Positions 25,263-36,999 of a stretch of 64,000 bases of DNA are shown in pieces. The first letter of the stretch is position 1. Every line of letters starts with the position of its first letter. This DNA comes from Xylaria sp. FL1777 (lineage: Eukaryota; Ascomycota; Sordariomycetes; Xylariales; Xylariaceae). Where the stretch lies: contig MU400526.1 of assembly GCA_022578965.1 (NCBI GenBank), positions 186,001 through 250,000 on the forward strand, in the 5' to 3' direction. The position numbers and the translations under genes are program-made. Under the pieces are notes generated by a model that ran no database searches, was not told the DNA's origin, and was given only the letters and a program-made list of their open reading frames with translations.

Positions 25263-27219
25263 TCAGTAGCGGAAGATGGCATCGGCCATCTTGACGACCT
25301 GAGCCATCTCGAGAACGTCGTGGACGCGCACGATGTCGGCGCCGCCCTGGACCGCGGCGGTGACGGTGGCGGCGGTCCCGTAGACGCGGTCCCCGGGGTT
25401 CGGCACGCCCGTGATCTTACCGACGAAGCTCTTGCGGCTCGAGCCCAGCAGCCACGGCAGGCCCTCCAGGCCGGGCCACCGCCGCAGCTCGGGCATGTGG
25501 CGCAGGATCTCGAGGTTCTGGTCGCCGACCTTGGCGAAGCCCATGCCGGGATCCAGGACGATGCGCCAGCGGCGGACGCCGGCCCCCTCGGCCGCCGCGA
25601 CGCGCCCCCGCAGCTCCCCGGCCAGCGTGCCGATCAAGCCCTCCGGGTACTCGTTCAGACGGCTCATCGTCGCAGGCGTCCCGCGCATGTGCATCAGACA
25701 CACCGTGCAGCCCAGGCGCGCGACAGTCGGCAGCATCGCGGCGTCTAGCAGCCCTGCCGACACGTCGTTCACGATGTCGGCGCCCGCGGCTACCGCGGCC
25801 TCGGCCACTGCCGCCCGGTACGTGTCTATACTTATCGATATGTGTGCTGCCTCCGGCATGGTGCGGATCAGGGAGATGGCGGGGAGCACGCGGGAGAGTT
25901 CCTCGGACACGCTCACTTCGGGGGCCCCTGGGGCGGTTGACTGGCCCCCGACGTCGATTAACGTTGCGCCGCTGGCGATGAAATGCTGTATTGTCGAGCG
26001 CAGACTCTCGAGGTATGTGGGAGATGGTGGAGCCGATGAGGAGAGGGAATCGTCGCTTTCAATGTCTTGTCCAGTTACTGTCTCAGCCCGGGTTTCTAAG
26101 GGTGGGAGGTGTACTCCGCCATCACTGAACGAATCCGGCGTGACGTTCAGGATGGCCATGACCTGCGTTGGCCGCGTGGAACGTAGCGCATTCAGAGGCG
26201 TTACAGATGCTCGGAGTGGCGTCAGAGTAGATAGGGGCTCGGCGCTCCCGGTCGTGGGAGGCGGTAGCTCGTTCAAGTAGTCCTGGATCAGCTTCCAGGG
26301 ACGCGCGGAGTCGAGAGCGCGATGAGGAATGAGCTCTGCTAGGGGCCGGAGCACGAACTCACGCTCAGATATTAGGGGATGTGGGATTTGCAGTCGGGGA
26401 TGTGCCACGGTCTCACTCTCGTATAAGAGAATGTCTAAATCGATGTTGCGCGGTCCTTTGTCTATGATTTTTCGTCGCCCCATCGATTTTTCGATGTCTT
26501 GTAGAGCATCAAGGAGTGGTAAGGGCTCTAGCTCTGTTTCTACCTGTCAATCAATTAGTATAAATGGGCATGGGATAAAGCAGTATACAATAAGATCTTT
26601 TCGATGCAACAATTCTCTCATGAATCATACATGCGCGCATATAAAGGGTAACGTTACGGGTATCCTATGAGTGATATCGAGCGTGGGAAATACACGACCG
26701 TGGTATTATAGTCAAAGACATAAGGAAATGCACACACACCTCACAGGCCCCATTTACAAACCTATCTTGATCAAGCACATACATAGGTTCGGTCTCCCAC
26801 AGGCTGCTCGTCCGCTTCACTTTGATGCCGCGAGCATCCATTTCCCTACACGCCTGCTCAATCATAGCCACACGATCGCCGAGATTGCTTCCCAATGCTA
26901 TATAAGCAGTCCGCGATTTTGGGATATTTGCCTTCGACTTGCCATTGCGAAAAAGCAATGCATCCCTCGGCTGCAACTTGAGGTCGTTCACAAGTGCTTG
27001 GTCCATGGTATACCGCTTGAAGCCGACGTATGTCCGCCGGTGCACTACAGATAATGAAGTAGACGAATAATTGGGTATCCTTGTGACGAGCGAGTCATAA
27101 CTCAGTGTCGTTCTGTGAGTAGTAACTGCTACGCTATTGGTTGTGGTGAATGACAACGATGGCCGAGCATGATGTGAATAAAGGCTCCATGCTCGAAAAG
27201 ACGGCCGCGATAAATTCAT
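25263..27219 (-). CDS. Bifunctional folate synthesis enzyme: HPPK-DHPS
   Basis: Exons 26740-27219 and 25263-26543 join across a 196 bp intron (GTGTGTG..GACAG, phase 0) into about 586 residues. The start chosen is ATG at 27219; the upstream frame lacks ATG. Residues 1 to about 70 are Ser/Thr/Arg-rich with few acids, consistent with mitochondrial targeting, where fungal folate enzymes act. HPPK follows, with ALGSNLGDR near residue 109 and GPRNIDLDILLY near 190-201; it pyrophosphorylates 6-hydroxymethyl-dihydropterin. DHPS begins near 287 with AILNVTPDSFSDGG, then GGQSTAPG, DPGMGFAK, GSSRKSF and VRVHDV; it condenses pABA with the pterin and is the sulfonamide target. There is no dihydroneopterin aldolase domain upstream of HPPK, unlike the three-domain yeast Fol1. 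The 3' exon is markedly GC-rich compared with its flanks. Confidence 0.93.
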
Positions 27220-28587
27220 CGAGGTTCTCCTTTCAAAAATCTCACCCAAATCATTTGTTAGCTCCTCTTAGTAATGCTACCGGCACTGTAGGATTCTTCC
27301 CAACACCTGAGAACAATGCATTGAAGTAGCAAACTAGAAAAAATATTAGCTCAGCTTGCTCACAGAAAGGTCAATGAACAGCGGGGTCTCTTGTCCAATG
27401 CCTAGCGCCCCAGTGGAGCCCTGGAACATTGAACTACAGTGTGGGCAGGGTCCGTTTAGTGGACAGTGAGCATTATAGTGGGACTTGGACTTTTGATGGC
27501 AACCTAAAGAGGTAATACATGTATGTAGGTAGACTTACTGCGTACTTACATAGTAAGCATACCCCTACTGCGTACATGTGACATGGCTCAAATCCCCAGA
27601 TGATGTACCTAAATGTAAATGTATTTACAACAAAGGGCTAGAACTAGAGCGTGGAAAGGATACTGTAATTAATAATCTTGGTTTTTAAAAGCCGTTCGGC
27701 AATAAGGTGAGAATACTAGGTCTATGGGGATGTCTATAAATGCAACTAATCGGCGCTCGGAGTTTAGCGAGACCGGTAGCACGTCTCATCTCGAAGCGAG
27801 GGCTGATTACCTAGCTGACTATTTAGAGGCCGAGACATCTACATGTAGGATGTAGACCGAGACATGCTTATCCTATATATTACGTACGACTACCGGTATC
27901 GCGTAGACCTGCCGCACAGCAGTATCATATGTGTTCAATAGAGCATACCTTTAAATGCATACGAGGTACAGGAGATGAATCTGGCCACTTCCATTTAGGA
28001 GATGTTTGTATTAATGGTTGTAGAGTTGGAGTAACGAATTGACATTTGTAATGAGGGGCCCGAGTATACACACCGTTCCTCGTGTCATGCTCCCGCATTT
28101 CGCCCGAAACTTGGGGCAACTCCGTGACAAGATCCGATAGAGATACGTTGTAGCAGTCACATGTGTCAAAGAGCGGAGATCTTGGTTGATAGAGGGTGGA
28201 CCGCAAGTCTTACGATTAATTTGGTTAGGATGGAATCGCGCCTCTTTAGTACACACACGCTAGTAAAGGAGCCTCGGCTCAGCCAAACAAGGAATGGCTC
28301 GGCTCAACCCCAGAGTTTACTAATCCACATACAGCTAGATCTGTGCCAAGATATGGTACCTCGGCTCGCGAAGAGGTGGCCTTCTCCAACAAAAACGCTA
28401 CGAACTGCCGTTGTCCTACTTATTCCCCATCTCTCCTGTTGCTATCTTGAAATCCATTTGCCATTTTCTCTCTCCTCGACATCTCTCTGTTTCGCTTCAT
28501 TCCATACTGTAGTTGAGCTTATAGTATATTCTGCTACGTGATACCCTTCTCTTCTCCCCTTGTACAGATTCGACTCACCTAAACAAG
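27220..28587. promoter_or_regulatory. Divergent intergenic region between folate gene and nitronate monooxygenase
   Basis: About 1.37 kb separates the two divergent starts. It contains TAGGTAG/CTACATG patches (near 27520-27560) and, close to the monooxygenase start, a C/T-rich leader (about 28430-28570). No gene is supported: frames of up to 126 codons at 28161-28541 and minus frames at 27925-28256 lack motifs. Precise promoter elements cannot be assigned by eye. Confidence 0.4.
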
Positions 28588-29849
28588 ATGGCGTTACCAC
28601 GTAGGTGGCACTCCTGCTCATCCGGAAATGGGAATGAAACCATCAAGCAATGACTGAAGCTAACATTATTCTTCTGCTGCAACAGAGAAGATCCGTACTC
28701 CCATCACCGATCTCTTCGGTATCAAACATCCTATACTTTTAGCTGGCATGAACGTTGCTGCAGGTCCAAAGCTTGCCGCCGCTGTCACAAACGCTGGAGG
28801 ACTGGGCGTCATTGGAGGAATGTCCTACAGCCCCGATATGTTGAAGGAACAGATCGACGAGTTGAAATCCTATCTCAACGACAAAAATGCGCCCTTCGGT
28901 ATCGATCTCCTTCTGCCCCAGGTTGGTGGTAACGCCCGAAAGACGAAGTATGACATGACTTCCCCCCCAAAGAACTGAAGGTCGCATACGCTAATTCTTG
29001 TCGGCTTCCAGTTACGATTATACCAAGGGCAAGTTGAATGAGTTAGTCGATATCATCATCCAGTCGGGAGCTAAACTGTTTGTCTCTGCGGTTGGTGTGC
29101 CACCCAAGGCTGTCGTCGAAAAGCTGCACAAGCATGGTGTGCTATACATGAACATGGTTGGACACCCCAAGCACGTCCAGAAGGCTCTAGACATTGGCTG
29201 TGATATTATTTGCGCCCAGGGTGGCGAAGGTGGTGGCCACACTGGAGATGTTCCCACGACTGTTCTTATCCCCGCTTGTGTTCAGATCTGCAAAGGCAAG
29301 AAGAGTCCCTTAACAGGCAAGCAAGTCGAAGTTGTCGCTGCCGGTGGCATTCACAACGGTCGGATGCTTGCTGCATCACTTATGATGGGTGCTGGCGCCG
29401 TGTGGGTCGGCACTCGGTTCATTCTGGTCGATGAGGCTGGTGCTCCCGAATCCCACAAAGAGTCCGTGCGAACTGCTAGCTTCGACGACACAATCCGTAC
29501 CCTCATTTTCACAGGACGCCCGCTCCGAGTGCGCACAAATGCCTACATTGAGAACTGGGAGAACGAACGCCAAGCCGAACTGAAAGAACTTACCTCAAAG
29601 GGAATATTACCTTATGAGGCTGACTTGGAAAAGATTGCCAATGGAACCGGCGAGGGAAGCGGTTCTTCGAACGACGGGGGTAGTGAAGAGGATGTTGACG
29701 ACTTGATGGATCAATTCCGCCCGTACCTCATGGGCAAGTGCGCCGCACTGGTCAATGAGCAAAAGAGCGCTAAGGATGTTGTTGACGAGTTCATCAACGA
29801 TGCCTCAGCAGCGCTAAAGGCAGGCACCCAGATGACAGCCAAACTATAA
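28588..29849 (+). CDS. Nitronate monooxygenase (2-nitropropane dioxygenase family)
   Basis: Three exons, 28588-28600, 28686-28947 and 29012-29849, give 370 residues. The 13 nt first exon supplies MALP; introns are 85 bp (GTAGGT..AACAG) and 64 bp (GTATGA..TCCAG), and both junctions restore family sequence (GNARKT-NYDYT). The protein is a TIM-barrel flavoenzyme that uses FMN and oxygen to oxidise toxic alkyl nitronates such as propionate-3-nitronate to carbonyl compounds and nitrite. Visible motifs are LLAGMNVAAGP near the N-terminus, GGEGGGHTGDVP around 163-174 with the likely catalytic histidine at residue 168, and AAGGIHNGRML followed by GAVWVGTRF. Length matches the fungal family, with a variable acidic Gly/Ser-rich loop near residues 280-300. 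It is probably cytosolic or peroxisomal. No targeting peptide is evident. Confidence 0.92.
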
Positions 29850-30565
29850 ACACATATATATGTTATTATACCGCGAAGATTCCCAAGTACTAGCCTCGAG
29901 CGGATGGCAGCATGAGATACTTGATTAACACCATGTTCGCTTAGAACATGGATAGCAGTGGGATCACTAGACGCAATGTGTAAGATGAAGAGTCTTCAAC
30001 CACCATGAAGATTGAATATAATGTACTATCTATCAAGTGAACAGCGGTTTGCGGGCCCCTATGTCTAAGTAGAATGAATCCATCCAGGGATACCCTATTT
30101 CGATAGGCAAACAAACATACTTGGCATATGAGGTGCGGCGTGCCATATACACCGTTTATCCGCTTGGTTCGTTAATGGTGTTGCTTTTCTTGAGAAGCCG
30201 GGCTCGACCCACTTGTCGCCGGAGCCGTAACAAACCAGCCAACTTTAGGTGTCTCCGGATTTGTCACCCCCGGCGCCGTTGCCCCCGTGTTTAAATGATA
30301 TAAGGGTACAGATGAATATGATCAATAAGTGTTACTGTGGTGTCTCACGTCGAAGACTCCGAACGCATGTAGTTCCCAACACCGAACTCCGAGTGTTCAC
30401 TCCGAAACTCTCGGAGTTCAATCAAAATAATGCTATAATGGTCTTAATTCAACAGTATCAAAATACCAGCTTTCATTGGCAAGAAAAATTTGAGTTCTCG
30501 TTCGGTTGTATACATATCGGTGTTCTACTCTCGAGTTTAAATACTGGTTGGCAGTTTTACGTGTC
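29850..30565. promoter_or_regulatory. Intergenic region carrying the ABCC transporter promoter
   Basis: This 716 bp stretch holds the 3' flank of the nitronate monooxygenase and the promoter of the ABCC gene. A dense array of ACTCCGA half-sites lies at 30356-30417 and is listed separately. No gene is supported in it. Confidence 0.5.
30356..30417. promoter_or_regulatory. Array of ACTCCGA half-sites upstream of the ABCC gene
   Basis: The heptamer ACTCCGA occurs three times directly (30356-30362, 30386-30392, 30399-30405) and once inverted as TCGGAGT (30411-30417). The last two form a perfect 7+7 bp inverted repeat with a 5 bp spacer. The array lies 149-210 bp upstream of the ATG at 30566. Fungal Zn2Cys6 activators bind paired CCG/CGG-containing half-sites, including those controlling drug-efflux pumps, so this is a good candidate operator. 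The cognate factor is unknown. Confidence 0.6.
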
Positions 30566-33500
30566 ATGGATATGAGCATTGACAATGACCGCAATGGTTG
30601 TATCGGGAATCTCGCCTTTGGGATTCCCATTGCCGCCGACGGTTGTACAGCTACCAGAGTGACGGATTTTACAGCGACGTTGTACACATTCGTATATTGG
30701 CTGTCACTCACAACCACCTTCGTGTTCATACCGCTATCTGCCCTCCGACTTCTCCACCTGGTCCGCCATTCGGCCATCTTGCGGTCCACATCACGGATTC
30801 CCGTAGTCTTGTTAGTTGCCAAGCTGCTTGCTGGGGCCTCTCTGGCTGCGCTCCGTCTGGCTCTTGTTGTCGTTGTAGTGCGCCACACAGAGCTGCAAGC
30901 GACGCGATCGCTAATCTCGACTACTTCTCAATTTGCTGCGGCTGTATTTCTCGTCGTTCTATCGACCCTCGAACACTTCAGGTCAACTTCTCCTCCGGCG
31001 GTTAGCTGCTCGTACCTCTTTCTCGCTTCCGTGTACGACCTCACACGGGCTCCTTCTCTATATTTTCCTACCCAAATTGTGTCAAATCCTTCTGAGGCTC
31101 GCCACGCTTTCGTTGCTTTGTTTACTGCGGTCGTTATCATCGAGGTGTTCTTCCTAATATTGGAGAGCTGGTCGCGCCAGGCGTGGAACTCCCAGGATGC
31201 GGCAGATCACAGCCCGGAAGAGACGAGCAATGTGTTCAGTCTCGGACTTTACTCCTGGTTTATACCGCTATTATGGCGCGGCTATCACGTTTCCTTGACC
31301 ATGAAAGACCTCTATACACTTGATCGTACCATCTCCGTTAATAGCATCATTAGTCAGTTGAGCCATGCTACCAAACCAGATTCACCTGACGAGCCAGCCG
31401 GAACCTCGTCATGGCAGCTCATTTGTTGGGTTGCTAAATCGCTACCCTGGACCCTAGCGCGCCCTATCATTCCGAGGTTGCTTCTCCTAGGCTTCACGCT
31501 TTCCCAGCCCCTTTTTTTGCAGCGGTTACTCGACTTCTTATCCTCGGATGGGACGATGCCGGATACAGCTTCCGAGTTCGTCGCTGTGACTGTCTTCATC
31601 TACTCCGGCATTGCCGTCTCTACCGGTTTCTATTGGTATTATCAGGAGCGCTTCCAGTCATCGTTGAGAAGCTGGCTGATACATACCATTTATGCGAAAA
31701 CCATCACCGCACCCCATCTCGGCGACGGCGATACCGCAGCCGTGACACTCATGGGTACTGATGTGGAGCGGATATATACAGGACTACGCCTGATACATGA
31801 AGTGTGGGCCAGCATCATCCAAATCGCCATTGCTTCATGGCTATTGCATCGGCAGATAGGGCTTGCGTTCCTCGCGCCGCTCATCATTGTACTCCTCGGC
31901 TTCGCCAGCTCGTTCTACTTATCCAGACGCGCGGTGACTTACCAAGCCGAATGGATGGCGCGCGTACAAAGCCGAATTGGGATCACATCATCCTTTCTCT
32001 CAACCATCAAGGACCTACGATTTTCGGGCATGATTAGTCCCGCAGCGTCTCTGGTGCAATGCGAGCGAGAGGAAGAGCTCCGGGTTGGCGAACGATCGCG
32101 GACCTTGACTGCCACGAGCGCGAGTCTCAGCCAGCTTCCGCAAGCTATAGCGCCGGCCTTGGCCTTCGCATTCGGGCCGCGGGTACTGAATGAGACACGG
32201 GCATTCACCTCGTTATCCCTATTAGCACTACTGACGGCGCCGTTGATGTTAGTGCTGCAAAGCATACCCATCATCGCTGCCTCGGTCGCGTGCCTCAGGA
32301 GGATCAAGCTGTTTCTCATTCGAGACCCAAGACAAGATCCGCGTCATTTCGAACCAGCAGCTGAGCTCACAGAAAAGTCGGAAAGCAGTAGCGGAAGAGA
32401 AGAAGAGTTTGTGTCTGTCAGGGACGGCGCTTTCTCGTGGAAACCCGATCGCACCGCTCTGCAGGAAATAAACTTCAGTCTGTCTAGGTCATCCATCACG
32501 TTCGTTGTTGGTCAAGTTGGTGCGGGAAAGTCAACTCTCTGCCGGGCACTTCTCGGTGAAGTCCCTTATACACAAGGACACATAGTCCTGAGATCCAACA
32601 AGATAGGCTATTGTGATCAAACACCATTTTTATTCAATGCTTCTATTAAGGAAAATATCGTTGGATTCTCGGCCTTCGACTCCAAGCGCTACAGGGAAGT
32701 GCTCGAAGCTGCAATGCTAGTCAAAGACCTGAATAGCCTCCCTGCTGGCGAGAACACTGTGGTCGGCACCAAGGGCATATCATTGAGCGGTGGACAGCGG
32801 CAGCGCATCTCGCTGGCGCGTGCGCTTTATTTCGATGCTGACATCCTGATTCTTGACGATGTCTTCACTGGATTAGATGGCTTGACACAAGAGAAGGTGT
32901 GCAAAGCCGTTTTCGGGCCTCGCGGGCTGCTCCGGAAGCGTGGGACGACGGCTTTACTTTGTACGTACTCAACGCGTTTCCTACCAATGGCTAGCCATAT
33001 TATGGTGATTTCTCCAGTTCATACCATTGCAGAGCAAGGCAGTCTCGCTGAGATTCAAGAAGGTGAATGGTACAGAACACAAGTCTCTCCTGCCACAACC
33101 CCTTATTTCCTAACTGAGGCGGACGATCTTACCATTGGAAACGAGGCCTCGGAGACTGAATTGGTCATAAGCAAATCTTCAGATCATATCTTACCACTAC
33201 AGGCGTCTCGGGTTGTAAATACTTCCCCTCCAGGGGTTGATCTTGGTGTATACCGGCATTGGCTCTCCACGATCGGCATCTTACTTCCCATACTTTACCT
33301 CCTTCTAGTCGTCGGTGTGGGATTCTTCACTAATTTCCCGACAATCTGGCTCAAACTGTGGTCAGCAGATTCTACAAGAAACTCACCTTATCACTCGTTC
33401 GGCTACTGGATCGGTGTCTACGCGCTTCTCGGGACGGGTGTCGTCGTGTGTGTATTCCCAGCCGGCCTCATCATGCTACGCAACGCCGTGCGCCTTTCAG

Positions 33501-35133
33501 GGACCGAGCTTCACCACGCCACCGTCGACACCATCGCGCGCAGTAGCCTACGATTCCTCGCTACTACGGACGTCGGTAGAGTTCTCAACCTCTTCAGCCA
33601 GGACATGAATATCATGGACACGCAGCTACCGCGCATGATGAACAACATGTGTTTCTCATTGAGCAGTGCCGTCGGCCAGGCTGTCGTGATCGCCTTGTCC
33701 TCGGCATGGCTGGCTCTGAGCTATCCGCTGTTCCTGGCTCTGCTCTGGGTAGTTCAGCGCGTCTACCTCCCCACCTCAAAAAGACTCCGTCTCCTGGACC
33801 TGGAGGCAAAGACGCCGTTATAGTACGTTTCGTTTTTCTCTTGGACACACTCCTATCCCTCTTCGTGATATTAATTGTAATTAACTCTTTCACTAGCACA
33901 AACTTCTTGGATACGCTGACGGGCTTACCAACAATCCGAGCTTTCGGCTGGCTTCCCCATAATCAGTCACAGAGTGACGCTCTCTTAGACGAGTCGCAAT
34001 GCCCCTCGTATCTACTTGCCATGGCGCAACAGTGGCTGATGCTCACGATGAATATTCTCGTGGGACTGGTGGCGATAATTCTCGTCGCCCTGGCTACGCA
34101 ATTAGGCTCCGACGCAGGCAGCGTCGGCGCCGGTCTCGTGACGCTCATCACGCTGGGCGGCACACTTACGTCGATCGTCGTCGCGTACACGGGACTCGAG
34201 ACTTCGCTCGGGGCTATCAGCCGGCTTAAGAGCTTCGGTGAAGAAACAGAGCTCGAAGGCGGCAAGGAATTAGATAATATCCCTCATCCTGTATGGCCTG
34301 CACAGGGGCGTCTGCAGTTTCGAGGCGTCGACGCGAGCTACGATGGCACCAACCACGTCTTAAAGGAGCTGAACTTTGCGATTGGCGCAGGCGAGAAAGT
34401 CGCTCTCTGTGGGAGAACAGGCAGGTCCGTATCTCCGATCTTCCCATCCGTTGTGCATTGTTCTTTTAATTGACATGTCAAATCACCTTGAAGCGGTAAG
34501 TCATCTATCCTCGCGCTTCTCACGCGCCTCATCGAACCAGTTCCAAGCGACAAGCCAGAGGTACCTCGTATCCTCATAGACGACCTACCCCTCGATAAGA
34601 TCGACCACGCGACGCTCCGGGAGCGCATCATCTCCGCATCGCAAGACCCCGTGTTCCTCCTCAGCGGGACCTCGTTCCGGCAAAATCTCGACCCGTGGGA
34701 CCAGGCAATGGAGGCCGAATGCGCGGCAGTCCTGCACGATCTCGATCTCGCGGCCGTCGTCACGGAAAAGGGCGGGCTCGACACCCCCATCAGCGGAGCC
34801 GAGCTGAGCGCTGGCCAGAAGCAGCTGTTCAGTCTTGCGCGATTGGTGCTGCGGCGCCGCGTGAGACGGCGACGGACGGGCGCTGACGGCGGTCTGCTTC
34901 TGCTCGACGAGATGACGTCTAGTGCCGACGCCGAGACGACGCGGCGCGTGCGGCAGCTGCTCAGGGATGAGTTCGCGGCGTATACCGTCGTCATGGTGAC
35001 ACATCATCGTGAACTAGCCACGGGATGCGACCGCGTCATCGTGCTAGATGGAGGTATGGTCGTTGAAGAGGGGAATCCGGCAGAGTTGCTGGGCAGAGAG
35101 GACAGCTGGTTTAGGAGGCTTTTCGGCTCTTGA
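30566..35133 (+). CDS. ABCC-type (MRP-like) full ABC transporter
   Basis: Exons 30566-33822, 33897-34424 and 34494-35133 (introns of 74 and 69 bp) give 1474 residues. The start is the first ATG of the frame. Layout: hydrophobic TMD0 (about 20-230), TMD1 (about 265-590), NBD1 (about 625-850), TMD2 (about 890-1190) and NBD2 (about 1230-1474), as in fungal MRP/ABCC exporters of conjugates, drugs and secondary metabolites at the plasma or vacuolar membrane. NBD1 has Walker A GQVGAGKST (near 650), signature LSGGQRQR (near 741) and Walker B ILILDD (near 761), but the switch histidine is replaced by Tyr801 (LCTYST). NBD2 has GRTGSGKS (across the second intron), LSAGQKQ (near 1366), LLLLDE (near 1397) and THH (near 1431). 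NBD1 thus appears catalytically degenerate and NBD2 competent. It is downstream of a nitronate monooxygenase in the same orientation. Confidence 0.93.
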
Positions 35134-36999
35134 ATGAGCTATGCTCAAATCAAGTCTCCTTACTTTTATTCATGCCATGGAGGCAGCTCTAAAACCCCTT
35201 CTACTCAGGGGTTTCGTTTGAACTATATATCGAGGGTAATGAGCACTGATTGAGAGACGTAGTGTGGAATTCTTGTTAACCCCCACCTTAGCAAGAGATT
35301 AAGGAGAGTAAAAATATTTCGTATATTATTAAAGATCTTCACGATATATAATACTCAGCTCTCTGCGAACAACCCATACTCACAATATATCTCATTATAC
35401 TTATCCTAGCGTGCTGCGTTTTCTATCAGGTAATTTTGTAGCAGCGAAGGTCAAGACAAATAAAATTTCGAACTAAGAGGGCGCAATCGAGCGTCAGTCT
35501 CAGGCTTAGCAAACTAGAATGATAATTGCGCACCATTACAATCTCATAAGAGCTGCCATTCTTCCAAGTTAATATATAGACTTCCAACCGTATGGTAGAT
35601 CTCTAGGTATTACTCCCAATTTCATTAACGTATGAAAACTCGTTTATAAGCGAGCTAGATCCAAGCGAATAATAGGGCATGCACCTGAATCTCTCTCTGA
35701 GTCCTTCGAACTAATTGGCGTACGAAAAAAGCTCCCTTTCGTGTTCAACTGCTCGGAGTAGAAGACAAACGCCGATATTTCATGAGATACTCAAAAGCCT
35801 CTGATGCAGTATTGTGCTTATAATAGAAATTGAGAACCACCTTATACAGAAAGAGCTATTCAGAGGATTGATCCGTATTCTATCTGTATTGCATATGTCT
35901 CTTCGCCTCCATTACTATATTGTTTGAGCATCATATTGGGGGAGTCGAAACCTGAATAGTTGAGTGGCCTGCCTTGAAAACTGGTAGCAGTTGTTTCCAT
36001 TTTGCAGCCGGGAAGCTTAGAACTTTTCGCTCAACAGTTCAGATAAGCGAAGTAATCGCCACATAGTTGTCTGATATCCTTTTCACTATTTCGGGAGTGA
36101 GTGGGGATAATTTCCATATAGCTAGACTTGATTATGATCAGCAGTGAATCCCTCAGATATATCCCAACATATACTAAAGCTCTAGTAATGAAACGTCCTG
36201 GTCGTCAGAACATATTGTATCAAAAGTTTGCTTATCTAACTATCAAATATGCAAGACGGCCACCAAGTAACGAATCTAGGAATACAGTTGCAACGATTTC
36301 TGCCAGAATTGGTGTGAAGTATTCGAGTCACTGTTCAGACCGAGGCACGACCAGCTGTTCGGTTGAGTAGACACACAAAGTACGTCTTGGGTGTCGAAGG
36401 GAAAAAGCCTTGGAACCGAATGCTAATACCGACAGTGATCAGCGCCGCAACTAATCTGGGGTAAACTGCCGTATACAAGGCTCCAACAATTCAGCCGCCT
36501 AGCTCATAACAGCATAGAGCTATCGACCCATACACGTCAGCTTGAGATTGCTTGTCCATCGGCAGCGCCTAAAAAGTGCGTCCCCCACGTTCCGTGTATT
36601 GTTAGGGGTCAGACATATCATGGTATCTAGCAGAGCCCGGCAGATGCGAAGGCGGCCTTGTAGTCGCGACTAAATGAAGTCGCGCCACCTTTTGAGAGGA
36701 AGCCCGCTGACGGCCTTAAAAAGCCAATATCGATTGGCCAGTTAGAGCTATGGCGAACTGCTGAGTCCACGTAATGGCTCGGTCGCGGCTAAGCTGATAT
36801 GGAGAGACTCAGATTGGTTGAGACATGCGTCCGGCTAATAACCGCAATTGCTCTGAAGAATCTTGAGAAAAAGAGTATGCCTATATAAATGCTCGGCCAA
36901 GACACCGGAACATTGAAGTTGAGCAAGGGAGCGTCTCGCAACTTCTAAGTAGAAGATTCTACCTGCGGACATATTGCCTAGCCTGGTTTAACGGTAACG
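35134..36999. other. Intergenic region; nothing recognisable except a TATA-like promoter
   Basis: About 1.9 kb of AT-rich sequence with short frames only (longest about 80 codons, 36128-36370). I see no domain, repeat or RNA gene. A TATA-like element near its right end belongs to the dioxygenase gene and is listed separately. Confidence 0.45.
36882..36890 (+). promoter_or_regulatory. TATA-like element of the dioxygenase gene
   Basis: TATATAAAT lies 110 bp upstream of the ATG at 37000, a typical distance for a fungal TATA box driving an inducible secreted-protein gene. Confidence 0.5.

Noticed and set aside
25411..26280. Plus-strand 289-codon frame opposite the folate gene
   Set aside because: Antisense shadow of the GC-rich DHPS exon; the minus strand carries all HPPK and DHPS motifs in order.
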